Source of the DNA: Bacteroidota bacterium
Lineage (GTDB): Bacteria; Bacteroidota; Bacteroidia; Bacteroidales; FEN-979
DNA length: 64,000 bases
Direction of reading: 5' to 3'
Assembly: GCA_026391355.1 (NCBI GenBank)
Contig: JAPLDH010000074.1
Span: 1-64,000 of the forward strand
The position numbers were made by a program, and so were the translations under genes. This document shows positions 22,937 to 33,207 of this stretch, one piece after another (the first letter of the stretch is position 1; each line of letters starts with the position of its first letter). The notes under the pieces were generated by a model. The model searched no databases, was not told where the DNA came from, and worked only from the letters and a program-made list of their open reading frames with translations.

Positions 22937-25522
22937 TTATCTGGTAATCACCAGTTTCCCTGTGGCTTTTTCTGCAGAGTTCATGATCTCATAGGTATAA
23001 TATCCGGCAGGCAGTTGGCTGACATCAACCTCTATATCATGTTGGCCAGCAGTATAGGTGCCTTTGATTTCCATAACCTTCTGACCGAAAACGTTATTTA
23101 AGGTTCCCGTGAGTGTTTCTGATTTTTTAAGGTCTATCCGGAATGTGGCAATATCCTTTGCAGGATTTGGGAATACCAGGAGATTACGGATATCTCCCGA
23201 AAGTTCAATACCGGCTGGATTCCTGGTTATATTCATGTCAAACAGGTATGTTCCGGTCCCTCCCGGGAAATAGGGAGTCACTAGAAAGAGCAGCGTTCCA
23301 CCATTCGGTACAACGATATCCGAAGGCATAATGTCATCGTAAGTGTCAGACCATTTCGATCCTATTTTATAGGAAAACATCACATCTGCTGTATAACTTT
23401 GGCCATTACCACTGTTGTAACTGTCGTGGAGCCGGGCATTTATGTCGTAACTATGGCCAGCGGGAAGATCAATCGAATAATAATCAATATCATCTCCACT
23501 ATTGATATTTGAGCCATTCGAGTTACTGTTGGTAGTATTTCCAGAGAAGATAACAGGTAAAAGATAGCCGGTTGTTTCCGTATTATTGGGTTCATAGCTG
23601 TCGGCAACCAAAGGTTGACCGGCTATATTGACATCTATCGGATTACTGTATGTACCAGAGGAAATAAGCGCCCAAACACCCCCTGTAGGCTTGTCCCAGG
23701 CCACAAGATAATACGTTCCCGGTTCAACATTTAATCCTGTGGAAGAGAATGTTACATCCGGAAAGTAATATCCCGCCTGTAAAGAAACACCGGTGTATTC
23801 CTGAATGGTCTGTACCCAGGTGCCATCAGAAGAATGAAGGTCAAGGGAGATGTCGCCGGTATATTCCGAAGAGCCATTATTTGCGATACTGGCAGTAGCA
23901 GTAAAAGCCTGGTTGATAATGATGGGATTATGGTCGACGGTAATACTGCTATAAAGTTGCATATCATTTGAAGCCCCCTGAATGGTAACATTGAGTGGAT
24001 TTGAATAAGACCCGATGGCAACAAGGTTCCATCCACCCCCGGTAAGGCGGGAATAAATACCGATGGTATAGTTTCCTGGTGTTGCACCTGTAATACCTGT
24101 AGAAGTAAAGGTAAGGCCTCCGGTGTAATGATAACCCGCCGGCAGTCCCGATTCGCTGAGGGTTTGAACATAATCAATAAAAGTGCCCTGGTCATTAAAT
24201 AAAGCCGCAGTAAAATCACCTACAAAAGTTGTCGTTCCAGAGTTAAGGATATCTGCATTCACATTGAATCCCTCCCCGAATCCGATCGGATTGGGTGTTA
24301 CAGTAATTGCAGAATACATTACCAGGGTAGTATTCGAGGATTGACTGGGCTGGATACCAATTACAGCCTGTTGATTGTTATTAAAATAGTCGGTTCCAGG
24401 GTTTAACGCGTCAAGATCAAAGAAACCATTGTAAGGACCTCCCCAGCCCCAGTTCATGTCAAAGAAATCCGAATTGTCATAGCCGTCACAAACAAAAGTA
24501 TGTCCACCTGATCCCCATCCGGCATATTGAATAGGACGACCTGCATCCAGATCCGTTTTTAATAACTGTTTCCAGGCAGCATCTGAGTAAGATCCCCTTT
24601 GAAGACCCTGAATGGAAGCAGCATAACCAAAGTAAGTTTTATAAGCTACCTCTGAACATGCCGGATGATTGCCATTCTGGTCATTTTCAATCACCCATCC
24701 ACCACTCCCGTTCGGACCATAATTCATTTCAACAGCAACGCCACAATGAAACATCAATAATGCAACGGCATTATTTGAGCTATTCAGATGATCCGGCATG
24801 GATGCCCAATCATAGGTTGTACTTCCAAAGTCGGCAGATAAGGTTCCATAGGGACTGGCATTATATGAATGGAAACCCGTTCCTGATGCAGGATAATTCC
24901 AGTACTTCATAATCTGGGCCATGGCAGTGGCCGGGCAACCCGTCACACAATGTCCTCCGGGGCCTGCGGCATCGGCGGGACACATTTCATTTTCATACGG
25001 AGACTGATTCCAGGTTGTTTGCACCAAAGGATTCACACTTTTTACATCTTTTGAGGGATTTAACGGTTTACCGTTTTCAAGTTTCTCCCACCTGGCTTCA
25101 ATTTCATTATCTGCTTTAAGTTTGTGTATAATTACAAAAAGGATCTCCTGTTTATATTTTTCCATCAACTTCTGAAAAGGTTGTGGAAGATTGGTTCCCG
25201 TATAGCTCCCTGTAATTGTGTACCCAAGTACAGGAGTAACATCATTATCGGCTGAAACGATCACAAAACCATTGTTCTGATTTACGTTGAATATATAAAA
25301 TACCGGAATTTCCTGATTGCCGGTATTTTTTAGCATGGAGACGGAAGTGCTCTTTTCCGTATAAGCAAGTTTGAGATTAACACCAGACAACTCTTTGTTC
25401 TTAAGAGCCTGGAGATAGAAATTTCTGGCAACTTTTGTGGCCAGTTCGGTATCAATGGGGTCAGCAAACACAAAGTTCATAGTGACAGCCGACATAAAGA
25501 GCAGTAATAAAAATTTTCTCAT
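22937..25522 (-). CDS. Secreted C10 (streptopain-type) cysteine peptidase with T9SS domain
   Basis: An 861-residue protein: signal peptide (1-20, ending VFAD), propeptide to about residue 170, then the C10 catalytic domain with GGHCVTGCPATAMAQIMKYW (nucleophile Cys) and GGHTFVCDGYDNSDFFDMNW (His, Trp-rich end). Residues about 400-645 hold two related immunoglobulin-like modules (SAITVTPNPIGFGEGF and SSITVDHNPIIINQAF). A PPC-like domain begins at DSYEPNNTETTGYL. The last 80 residues (VFPNPAKDIATFRI) are a T9SS sorting domain. It probably degrades proteins at or outside the cell surface, like the prtT/SpeB group. Confidence 0.9.
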   Translation of the reverse strand: MRKFLLLLFMSAVTMNFVFADPIDTELATKVARNFYLQALKNKELSGVNLKLAYTEKSTSVSMLKNTGNQEIPVFYIFNVNQNNGFVIVSADNDVTPVLGYTITGSYTGTNLPQPFQKLMEKYKQEILFVIIHKLKADNEIEARWEKLENGKPLNPSKDVKSVNPLVQTTWNQSPYENEMCPADAAGPGGHCVTGCPATAMAQIMKYWNYPASGTGFHSYNASPYGTLSADFGSTTYDWASMPDHLNSSNNAVALLMFHCGVAVEMNYGPNGSGGWVIENDQNGNHPACSEVAYKTYFGYAASIQGLQRGSYSDAAWKQLLKTDLDAGRPIQYAGWGSGGHTFVCDGYDNSDFFDMNWGWGGPYNGFFDLDALNPGTDYFNNNQQAVIGIQPSQSSNTTLVMYSAITVTPNPIGFGEGFNVNADILNSGTTTFVGDFTAALFNDQGTFIDYVQTLSESGLPAGYHYTGGLTFTSTGITGATPGNYTIGIYSRLTGGGWNLVAIGSYSNPLNVTIQGASNDMQLYSSITVDHNPIIINQAFTATASIANNGSSEYTGDISLDLHSSDGTWVQTIQEYTGVSLQAGYYFPDVTFSSTGLNVEPGTYYLVAWDKPTGGVWALISSGTYSNPIDVNIAGQPLVADSYEPNNTETTGYLLPVIFSGNTTNSNSNGSNINSGDDIDYYSIDLPAGHSYDINARLHDSYNSGNGQSYTADVMFSYKIGSKWSDTYDDIMPSDIVVPNGGTLLFLVTPYFPGGTGTYLFDMNITRNPAGIELSGDIRNLLVFPNPAKDIATFRIDLKKSETLTGTLNNVFGQKVMEIKGTYTAGQHDIEVDVSQLPAGYYTYEIMNSAEKATGKLVITR

Positions 25523-25705
25523 TTTTTGTCCTCCAGGTTTAACTAATAATGATTAGTATTTAGAAAGTATTTATAATACAATCAATTAACTGATAAATGT
25601 TTGTTTTTGATACAAATCGCACGCAAGATACAATGAATTTAGATAATGGCAGCTATTAATGACCACCGACTTGCCATTTTGCATTTTACCATCTTGCCAT
25701 TTGGC

Positions 25706-26389
25706 TTACCCCGAAACATCTATTCCATGGGCTTTTACCGGGATCAATGATAAGTCCCAATTATCCCTGGCAATTTCATTCAAAAAGCATTGTGTGCGGT
25801 AAACGGTAGGATGCAGGACGGGATTGTCGGCTGTTGCAAGCCAATCCTGGCGGGTATTGACATATTGGGTGATCCAGGTTTTTTCATCGCCCCCTTTTAT
25901 GGGAGGAGATTCAGTGAACCGCTGTCTCAGGAAGTCGGGAATACGGCCACTATGAATGTAGGAATCATAGATAACAAGCATCGAAAGGGGCAATTCAAAT
26001 CCATTGTTGTCAGCCCATGTCATGGCTGGAAGGAAGTATCTCTTCTCAAAAAAATCATCCTGTACCTGTTGCATCACAGGATCGTTTTTGCCCGCGTCCT
26101 TAAGTAATTTTTTAAAATCATCATCATCCACAAGCGGTGTTGTCCCTATCTGTGAGATGTATGGTTGTAACTGATCGCTATAGGTGCCCCCGGCATCCAC
26201 ATACATACTTATCAGCTCCTGAAGATTGCCGTATTCTGTAGTTTGGGAGCGCCCATAAGTTATCTGGAGGGTTTTATGGGGTCCGTCGGCAAATATGGAG
26301 ATACAACTGTAGTCGCCTTCAACGGATCCTGTCTCAAATACATTGATCACCTGCTGGCAGATACTTTTTTGTTGGTTGGTGAGTTCCAT
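25706..26389 (-). CDS. GH46-like chitosanase without visible signal peptide
   Basis: A 227-residue protein with the GH46 layout: INVFETGSVEGDYSCISIFA (the first catalytic Glu in FETG), followed by LQITYGRSQTTEYGNLQEL. The second catalytic Asp of the family cannot be placed with certainty. LVIYDSYIHSG and TRQDWLATADNPVLHPTVYR later match the family. GH46 enzymes hydrolyse chitosan. The protein starts straight at MELTNQQKSICQQVINVFE, with no signal peptide or T9SS domain, so export would need another route, or the N-terminus may be lost. An autolysin or effector-like use is possible. Confidence 0.75.
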   Translation of the reverse strand: MELTNQQKSICQQVINVFETGSVEGDYSCISIFADGPHKTLQITYGRSQTTEYGNLQELISMYVDAGGTYSDQLQPYISQIGTTPLVDDDDFKKLLKDAGKNDPVMQQVQDDFFEKRYFLPAMTWADNNGFELPLSMLVIYDSYIHSGRIPDFLRQRFTESPPIKGGDEKTWITQYVNTRQDWLATADNPVLHPTVYRTQCFLNEIARDNWDLSLIPVKAHGIDVSG

Positions 26390-26509
26390 AATATTTCTTT
26401 TTTTGGTTTCTTTTTCAAATCCTGAGAATCAAAGATACAACACAAAGTGGAAAATCAAAACGTAAAATGATTTTATATACCTTTACCAATATTATCAAAT
26501 AGGGAATCA

Positions 26510-26590
26510 ATGAAAGAAAAGATGAACATGAAAGCAATTCGTTTTCATGAATTCGGGGGAAGTGATAAGATCGTTCTTCAGGTTTCCTGA
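26510..26590 (+). pseudogene. N-terminal fragment of a quinone oxidoreductase/alcohol dehydrogenase gene
   Basis: A 26-codon ORF, MKEKMNMKAIRFHEFGGSDK then IVLQVS-stop. MKAIRxHEFGGxDxL is the conserved opening of MDR-family zinc-independent quinone oxidoreductases. The remaining 300 or so residues are absent, and the stop falls one base from the 3' end of the convergent TPR gene. A deletion probably joined the two. Confidence 0.55.
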
Positions 26591-26591
26591 A

Positions 26592-28796
26592 CTATTCTAT
26601 CTGGAAAAGCAGAAAATCCAGCAATAAGGGAACCTCTTCAGTTTTAATACCATTCCTGATCAAATGGGGTGTGTCTTCCAGGAAAGCATCGATGAACATC
26701 TCCAGGGTGAAAAGTTTCCCCAACATACTTTTTTTATAATATTCAACTGCCTGGGTCCGTTTTCCTAAGCATACAAAAACATGAGCCGCATTTATCAGGT
26801 CATAGGGAGTGGGGGCATCCGATTTCCGGAGGATCTCCAGATAGGATTCTTCTGCAGCTTCAAGTTTTCCGGAAATGAACTGGCAATAAGCGATTGGTCT
26901 GAGCACTTTCAGGTTATCCGGTTGAAAAAACCGGACCTTCGAATAATGCTGAAGCGCTTCGTTGCAGTTGCCAAGATTTATATGACAATGGCCGATCTGT
27001 GCCCGGATATTCAAGTCGTCGGGTTGGATGGTTGAGGCATCTTCAAAGTATTTAAGCGCATTTTCGAAATCTTTTAATTTTAAAGAGCACCAACCAAGTT
27101 TTTTTAGTATCCACAAACGATCTGCATCAAACAGGTCCGCTTTTTTATAATATTCAATGGCAGACCTGTACTTCCCGGCTTGCTGATATGAATAACCGAT
27201 CTTTTCAAAGTATTCGCTTTTGGGACCTCCTTTGTCGACGATGAATTTGTAAAGTTCTATAGCCTCCAGGTGATGGCCTTTGTCAAAGTAAAATCCGGCC
27301 AGCCGTTCAGTAAACCCCTCTCTTTCAAAAAATGTTTTATAGAAATAAAGGCGGCTCAGATGAAGACCGGTTTGGAAAATATCCTGGAATTCATTTTTAT
27401 AGTGGTATAGCTTATAAAAGCGATAAAGATCCTGGATATACTGGGTCATGATCGCATTGGATTCAAGTGACTTGTCCAACAGTTTTTCCTCATCGATCAT
27501 CTCTTTCATCTGTTCCAGTTCCGATTCAAAATAGGTGATGATCATGGATCTCTGTTGCTGAGGAACTGCATGGAAATTTATGGCAAAGGAATATTTATCG
27601 GAGTTGCAGATGTAGAAAGCTTTTTCGAGCCCTTCCATAAGCCTGGGACTGAATTCTTCATCATCTCCCAACACCGGTTTCAGTTCCGGATGACCCCCGT
27701 AAAAAGGAACAAACCAGTTACTCATGCGATCGAAGAAATCAAACCGTTTCAGCAAAGAAAAAGTACTCATAAACACATCTCCGCCCTCGATCTGCATTTT
27801 GGTGAATTTCTCTATCCGCTCAAATAACCCAGGAACTTCATCAATAAGGTCTTTCCAACCGGGATTTTTCCCTTCCATGTCATCATCGTCAAACAATTCT
27901 CCCAACTGAAGCTTATCTTCCAAACGGGGCATCACCTTTTTCATTTCAGGAAGGATCTCTTCTTCAAATTCCTTGGTGATCTTTTCTGTTTCTTTGGCCA
28001 TCAGGAATTGGAGAAGGATGGCCTCGACTTCATTCTGGACAGACCCTGATTGATGCAGTTCCTCAAGTTTCCTGATCACAGACGGATAATACTTTATTCG
28101 CTGATCATAAATCAGCAGAACAATGACAAGACCAGTGAGCGCCCGCTGATGGACCTGTGGCTCACGCGATTCGATGAATTCTGTAAGCAGTATCATCTTT
28201 TCAGAATCAAAAAAATCAAGGATACTGAGTGTCAGTGCGGATACAACAAGGCATTTCTCATACCACTCCATTGCTTCCGACTGATTGATCCTGCGGATGA
28301 GGGTGGTATGGTGATTTTGGAATTTTCCGGTCAGCCAGATGAACTTAAAGATGTTCTCATGCACTTTTTCCATCCGGGTTTCAGCGCCAGCTTCCTTAAC
28401 CATCTGCCGGATTTCCTGTCCGAAAAGAAATTCTTCTATCCGTGCACTCATTGTCTCCTGATCCTCGCCGAATTCTGACAGGATCATCATTCTTTCAACC
28501 CTGCGCTGCGGAAACTCTTTCTCCACTATATTCAAATGTAATTCATCAGCCAGCGAAAGGAGAGAGGCGGATATCCCGTTCAGGATTTCGGTTCTCTGCG
28601 TATCCCGGAACCCCTCAAAAGAATATCTCAGCAGGTTCTTATAGCTGTCGGAGATTCCATCGAGCCGGTAAAAATATTCCGAATGGGTAGTATATCTCAG
28701 CATGGAAGCCAGGGAATCGATCGCTGATTTGACTTTACCCTGGTAGATGCTCTGGCATACGCCTTTATATTGGTTTTCAAAAGTCGATGATGACAT
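26592..28796 (-). CDS. Tetratricopeptide repeat protein
   Basis: A 734-residue protein with no signal peptide and a long helical N-terminal region (residues 1-500, no recognised domain). Its C-terminal third has at least five TPR units: KGHHLEAIELYKFI, SYQQAGKYRSAIEYYKKADL, KLGWCSLKLKDFENALKYFE, GHCHINLGNCNEALQHYSKV and LGKRTQAVEYYKKS. TPR domains mediate protein contacts; no enzyme motif is seen. An acidic stretch (LFDDDDMEGK) lies near residue 300. Partners cannot be told from context, since neighbours are unrelated secreted enzymes. Confidence 0.8.
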   Translation of the reverse strand: MSSSTFENQYKGVCQSIYQGKVKSAIDSLASMLRYTTHSEYFYRLDGISDSYKNLLRYSFEGFRDTQRTEILNGISASLLSLADELHLNIVEKEFPQRRVERMMILSEFGEDQETMSARIEEFLFGQEIRQMVKEAGAETRMEKVHENIFKFIWLTGKFQNHHTTLIRRINQSEAMEWYEKCLVVSALTLSILDFFDSEKMILLTEFIESREPQVHQRALTGLVIVLLIYDQRIKYYPSVIRKLEELHQSGSVQNEVEAILLQFLMAKETEKITKEFEEEILPEMKKVMPRLEDKLQLGELFDDDDMEGKNPGWKDLIDEVPGLFERIEKFTKMQIEGGDVFMSTFSLLKRFDFFDRMSNWFVPFYGGHPELKPVLGDDEEFSPRLMEGLEKAFYICNSDKYSFAINFHAVPQQQRSMIITYFESELEQMKEMIDEEKLLDKSLESNAIMTQYIQDLYRFYKLYHYKNEFQDIFQTGLHLSRLYFYKTFFEREGFTERLAGFYFDKGHHLEAIELYKFIVDKGGPKSEYFEKIGYSYQQAGKYRSAIEYYKKADLFDADRLWILKKLGWCSLKLKDFENALKYFEDASTIQPDDLNIRAQIGHCHINLGNCNEALQHYSKVRFFQPDNLKVLRPIAYCQFISGKLEAAEESYLEILRKSDAPTPYDLINAAHVFVCLGKRTQAVEYYKKSMLGKLFTLEMFIDAFLEDTPHLIRNGIKTEEVPLLLDFLLFQIE

Positions 28797-28828
28797 AATA
28801 TCTTAGTTCGGAGTATGATTATCCGGAT

Positions 28829-30181
28829 CTATCGCCGGATTATGATCTTGAAGATCCCCATTGTCCCGTCTTTTGCGTAAATCCGCAGAAAATAGTTTCC
28901 GGAAGCAAGGTTTTGTATATCCATCTCTATCCGTCCGGAGTTTTTTCCTTTAATTGAATTAACAATAAAACCTGCAAGATTAACGAGGTCACTCTTTCTG
29001 ATTTCTTTCAGGGGTTCAATAAAAAGCCGGAGATGGACAGGATTTGGATAGATCCTTGCCAGCGGATTGTTAACCGCATCGTTAATTCCTTCCCCAACGA
29101 TTTTGCTCTGGGAGTAAACCCTAACCGGCAACCCGATCACACTGTCGTTACCGATGGACCTGGTTACAGGTGTCACTTCGAATACAAGATATTTCCCGAT
29201 GTCATGAAGGCTATCCGTAACAAAATTGATAGTGTTTGTGATACGACCGCCTGCAGTGTCGATGGGGATCAGGGGGCCGCCGGTTGAATCAGCATGATAC
29301 CAATGAAAAATCGAGTTTCCTTCTGGTTTCAGGTTATAATCTTCATAGGTATAAACTCCTGTAAGGGTTTTCTTTGCTACTAGCGAATCCTGTATAAATA
29401 CATTATAAACGAATGGAAGGGCAGGAACCACGGGATCGATGTTATTGTACCAGCAGGTAAATGTATCAGGATTATTACCAAGGGTATCATGAAGGGGATA
29501 AGTACGGTCAGGTTCTCCTATTAATTCAGTAGTATTTGGGTTCCCGTTGAACCTGAACCTGAAGGCCAGCAGAGGATTCTGAAGAAGTGCAGTATCCATA
29601 AACAGGGTGATGGAGTATAAACTGTCTTTTGATATAGGGAAGAGGATGTCATAAGCGCCATTGTTGTTGAAATTCCCCGCAATATCAAGGTAATCAATGG
29701 CAGGAGCAAAATGATGTGCCTTGATCTGGTACCAGAGATCACAATTAAAGGTCAAAGGTATGGTAGCGGGGTTGTAGTTATTGAAAAAGTTCGATACGGT
29801 CATGGTGGTATCCCTTACCCTTACCATCCGTGTGATAATATCCACTGATTCCTGTATGGTGCTGCCACCATGAATAAAATAGTAATGATATGGGTATATC
29901 ACCCCGGCAAGCAATACTATGGTTGTTTGATATACGGATGAAGTATCTGTTCGTTCCATGCGGACAGCAATACTATCGTTAAAATTATCGCTCTGCAGAT
30001 ACAGGGTATCCAGGGTCATATCAAACTGGCTGTTCATGGTCATGTATGTCATATTCATCCTGAAAGTCACGGTATCAGTGAGTCTCGAAGCAGGGAGATG
30101 GGCCTTCAGAATGACCGGGGAAACAACAAGAAAGACGAAGAGGGGCAAACATCTGAATGAGAAGAACTTTTTCATATTCAT
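28829..30181 (-). CDS. T9SS-secreted protein, paralogue of the 33208-35244 protein
   Basis: A 450-residue protein with a signal peptide and a central beta-sandwich module (HHFAPAIDYLDIAGNFNNNG). That module matches AGHFDPAIDYLDVAGGMNGW in the 678-residue protein. Both then share a TYEDxNxxPEG(x)SxxxWYxADS module and a T9SS domain (IYPNPVHLRLFIEPL here). The 'D(V/I)AG.(M/F)N.WG' pattern resembles starch-binding beta-sandwiches of the CBM20/48 type. It lies after the GH13 amylase on the same strand, so a surface starch-binding or accessory role is likely. Confidence 0.65.
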   Translation of the reverse strand: MNMKKFFSFRCLPLFVFLVVSPVILKAHLPASRLTDTVTFRMNMTYMTMNSQFDMTLDTLYLQSDNFNDSIAVRMERTDTSSVYQTTIVLLAGVIYPYHYYFIHGGSTIQESVDIITRMVRVRDTTMTVSNFFNNYNPATIPLTFNCDLWYQIKAHHFAPAIDYLDIAGNFNNNGAYDILFPISKDSLYSITLFMDTALLQNPLLAFRFRFNGNPNTTELIGEPDRTYPLHDTLGNNPDTFTCWYNNIDPVVPALPFVYNVFIQDSLVAKKTLTGVYTYEDYNLKPEGNSIFHWYHADSTGGPLIPIDTAGGRITNTINFVTDSLHDIGKYLVFEVTPVTRSIGNDSVIGLPVRVYSQSKIVGEGINDAVNNPLARIYPNPVHLRLFIEPLKEIRKSDLVNLAGFIVNSIKGKNSGRIEMDIQNLASGNYFLRIYAKDGTMGIFKIIIRR

Positions 30182-30252
30182 TTTTTGATAACTAATAGTT
30201 AACGGGTGAAACGGATTTGTATTGCTGATCAGGCCTGATATTACAATATGTT

Positions 30253-33120
30253 TTAATCGCCTTTCACCACCAGTTTTTTAACTTCATTCCGGTTAGCCGT
30301 TTCCAGCAGACACAAATAAATTCCCGCAGGAACGCGCATTCCGGTTTCATTTTCGAGATTCCAGCCAATTTCATGGGTTCCGGTACTTTGCATTCCATAA
30401 AGCAGCGTATATATTCTCTTCCCAAATATGTCAACGATGGTTATCCTGGTCTGTGCTTTTTCCTTCAGGGTAAAACGGATATGAACAGGGTCGGACGAAG
30501 GGTTGGGAAAAATGTTCAGCATGCCTGTTTGCATAGTATTCTGGTCATTGTGATCATCGATGCCGGTAAAGGCAGGCCTGGGAAGTTTTTTTGAGGTATA
30601 AAGATGGTATTCTCCTGCCTGCAGGGTTATCGGGTCACTTGTAGCAAGAACATTCAGGGTGTCGCCTGAGAAATAGTCGAACCAGCTTCCCGTATTATGA
30701 AATCCGGGGGTTACAGAACCTTCCTTTACATCAAAGTTTCCCACGATGGTAACATTCATATCGGTACTTCGAAGATTGATTGATTTCATCGGTCCGGATA
30801 AACTCACGGAGTAATCAGCGCTTTCAAAAACCGGCTGGTTCTTTTTCAGGTCCATCAGGGCTGCCACAGTATTATAAAGGTATTTTCTGTTATACTGGTT
30901 GTAATAATCCCAGCGGATTGGTTTCGGACTCATTCTCGAATCAGATGTTCCGGAAGGATAGTTGATGGAATAGTCATATCCGAGTTCTCCGTACTGCAAT
31001 AGCATTTTGGGTCCGGGAATAGTATAGAAGAATGTGGCTGCCATGCCCATGCGTTTCAAGGCTGAAACTGTATCCCTGCAATTATAGGGCAGGTTGGTCT
31101 TATTTCCATAAGTGATGTTATTGTACATCAGCCGTTCCTCATCATGGCTTTCCATATACCCTACCACATGCGGATCAGCCCAACCCCTTTTTTCATAGGA
31201 GATCCAAGAGAAATCTGAATTGTTGCCGGAATTCCACCCCTCAGTTGCCTGGTTATAATTATAATTGGTGTTTCCCCAGAGTAACATTCCGTTGGCAGAA
31301 AGTAATGTTTCTTCATCATTGTCGGCAAAATGCTCAAGGATAAAAATCACATCCTGCTTTATAGCGCGTACCGAATTCAGATAGGTGTTGAGTACAGCGA
31401 TCCTGTCCGGGTCCTTGTGAGCCATAAGCGTTGAATTACTGGGATAGGAGTTTACCTGGGTAAAACCTTTCGAGAGATCGAATCGATATCCGTCAATATG
31501 AAACTCAGTGACCCAGTATTTGATGACCCGTTCGCAAAACTGCTGTGTGTAAAAACTTTGATGATTGAAATCATTACCGACATTGAAAGGATGTTTTGGA
31601 ATGGGGTTGAACCAGGGACTGTTTGCGGCAGGACGGTTGTTTGCATCATCCCAATAAAGGCGTGCCAGTGGGGATTGTCCGAACTGGTGGTTCAGAACGA
31701 TGTCAAGGATCACTGCCATCCCTTTTGAATGGGCAGCATCGACGAATTGTTTCAGACCATTTTTCGTACCGTAGTATTTATCAGGGGCAAATTCGAAATC
31801 GGGGTTATAACCCCAACTGCTATTGCCCTCGAACTCCATGACCGGCATCAGTTCAATTGCATTTATCCCCAGGCGTTTCAGGTAGTTAAGGGTGTCGATC
31901 AGTGAAGGATAATCGTGGTTTGAGGTAAAGTCACGGATAAGGAGCTCATAAATTACAAGGTCGGTCACTTTAGGTTCATTAAAAGGAATAAGACTCCATT
32001 GATAGGGTTGCTGTGCCGTTTGAAAAACCGAAGCAATTTCTGTGGTTTTTCCTGTAGGATAACTGATCAGTCCGGGATAGGTCTGCTGGCTGATATACTG
32101 ATCCTGCGGATCACTGATCTTATCAGCATAAGGATCGGCAATATGAAGGGATCCATTGACCAGGTATTGGAAAATATACTCGAGCCGTGGCGTCAGGCTG
32201 TTCAGTTGAAACCAGTAGTGTGTTCCATCAGGTGTGCGGTTCATATAGTAAACAGAATCCAACTGCCAGTTGTTAACGTCGCCGATCAGAAAGCAATAGT
32301 TCTTAAAAGGTGCGAAGAGGGAAAGCACCACTGTTGTCGAATCGATGTAATTGATGCCGTCCTGCGTTCCTGCAGGAAGGTCCGCAACAGGAGGATCAGG
32401 TAATACAACATAAAATAAGGAATCTGCCGCAGTAGCTGTATCATTTTTCGCAACAATTTTAACCCATTGCTTCGCCCAGTTGTGTCCAAAGTTATTGGCA
32501 AGGATTGTATCGGTGATGGTTTGGCCGGTAGATTTTTTAACCAGTGTATTGTTGACGAAGATGGATAATGTATCAGCCAAAGGACTTATTGCAGCTATTT
32601 TAATGGTATCATTCAGCTTAAGATATAATGCTTTAGCGGTTGGTTCAGTAATATTAACACTGGTAACTGAAGGATAGACATCAGCATAAATATCTCCTCC
32701 GCCGGCTTCCCTTCCGACTTTTGAACCATCTGCATTTCTGAACACAAAGGCGAGTTTCATGATCTTTTCACTTGGTGGTACCCCGTAAAATGCGCGGATG
32801 CCGGGTTGAAGCTTGATCTGGTAAAGGTTATTTCCAAGGGGTGTCATCAGTGCTTTGGGTATGTTCTGGTCCCAGTTGGCGATCACATGCTTCCAGTCGG
32901 ATGGTGAAGTACTCAGGTCGGTGATCACTCCGGTATGAGCATAAATAATTGGTGGGGAAACATCTTTCAGCTCTGCATTTCCTTTTGATGCATCGTAGAT
33001 CACGGTAGCCGAGTCATTATCGACCGGGTAGACAGGGATTGTGACGATGGTTTGTGAGAAGAGAGGATTAAAAAAAATCATTCCTGTTATCAGGAAAATC
33101 GGAGCGAGAAGACGTTTCAT
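30253..33120 (-). CDS. Secreted GH13 alpha-amylase with T9SS domain
   Basis: About 955 residues from the ATG at 33120 (MKRLLAPIFLITGMIFFNPL, a good signal peptide); the track start 33 bases upstream lacks this logic. N-terminal Ig-like modules (1-370) precede a GH13 barrel with LGINAIELMPVMEF, DIVLNHQFG (region I), HIDGYRFDLSKGF (nucleophile Asp), IFILEHFADN (acid Glu) and GYMESHDEERLMY (region IV). C-terminal residues FPNPSSDPVHIRFTL begin a T9SS domain. It should cut starch or glycogen-like alpha-glucans at the cell surface. A TATCTTTG element at 33143-33150 lies just upstream. Confidence 0.93.
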   Translation of the reverse strand: MKRLLAPIFLITGMIFFNPLFSQTIVTIPVYPVDNDSATVIYDASKGNAELKDVSPPIIYAHTGVITDLSTSPSDWKHVIANWDQNIPKALMTPLGNNLYQIKLQPGIRAFYGVPPSEKIMKLAFVFRNADGSKVGREAGGGDIYADVYPSVTSVNITEPTAKALYLKLNDTIKIAAISPLADTLSIFVNNTLVKKSTGQTITDTILANNFGHNWAKQWVKIVAKNDTATAADSLFYVVLPDPPVADLPAGTQDGINYIDSTTVVLSLFAPFKNYCFLIGDVNNWQLDSVYYMNRTPDGTHYWFQLNSLTPRLEYIFQYLVNGSLHIADPYADKISDPQDQYISQQTYPGLISYPTGKTTEIASVFQTAQQPYQWSLIPFNEPKVTDLVIYELLIRDFTSNHDYPSLIDTLNYLKRLGINAIELMPVMEFEGNSSWGYNPDFEFAPDKYYGTKNGLKQFVDAAHSKGMAVILDIVLNHQFGQSPLARLYWDDANNRPAANSPWFNPIPKHPFNVGNDFNHQSFYTQQFCERVIKYWVTEFHIDGYRFDLSKGFTQVNSYPSNSTLMAHKDPDRIAVLNTYLNSVRAIKQDVIFILEHFADNDEETLLSANGMLLWGNTNYNYNQATEGWNSGNNSDFSWISYEKRGWADPHVVGYMESHDEERLMYNNITYGNKTNLPYNCRDTVSALKRMGMAATFFYTIPGPKMLLQYGELGYDYSINYPSGTSDSRMSPKPIRWDYYNQYNRKYLYNTVAALMDLKKNQPVFESADYSVSLSGPMKSINLRSTDMNVTIVGNFDVKEGSVTPGFHNTGSWFDYFSGDTLNVLATSDPITLQAGEYHLYTSKKLPRPAFTGIDDHNDQNTMQTGMLNIFPNPSSDPVHIRFTLKEKAQTRITIVDIFGKRIYTLLYGMQSTGTHEIGWNLENETGMRVPAGIYLCLLETANRNEVKKLVVKGD

Positions 33121-33155
33121 TCTGTGAGGTTTGATTAACGGGCAAAGATACAAAT

Positions 33156-33186
33156 AAAAAACCCGGCCACGAAGACCGGGTTTTTT
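33156..33186 (-). terminator. Rho-independent terminator between two T9SS genes
   Basis: Minus strand AAAAAACCCGGTCTTCGTGG then CCGGGTTTTTT: a CCCGG stem with a tight loop flanked by A and T runs. It follows the 33208-35244 gene by 22 bases and separates it from the amylase, whose -7 element lies directly after it. The A-run makes it potentially bidirectional. Confidence 0.9.
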
Positions 33187-33207
33187 AGTGTTTATCTTAT
33201 GTTTCGG

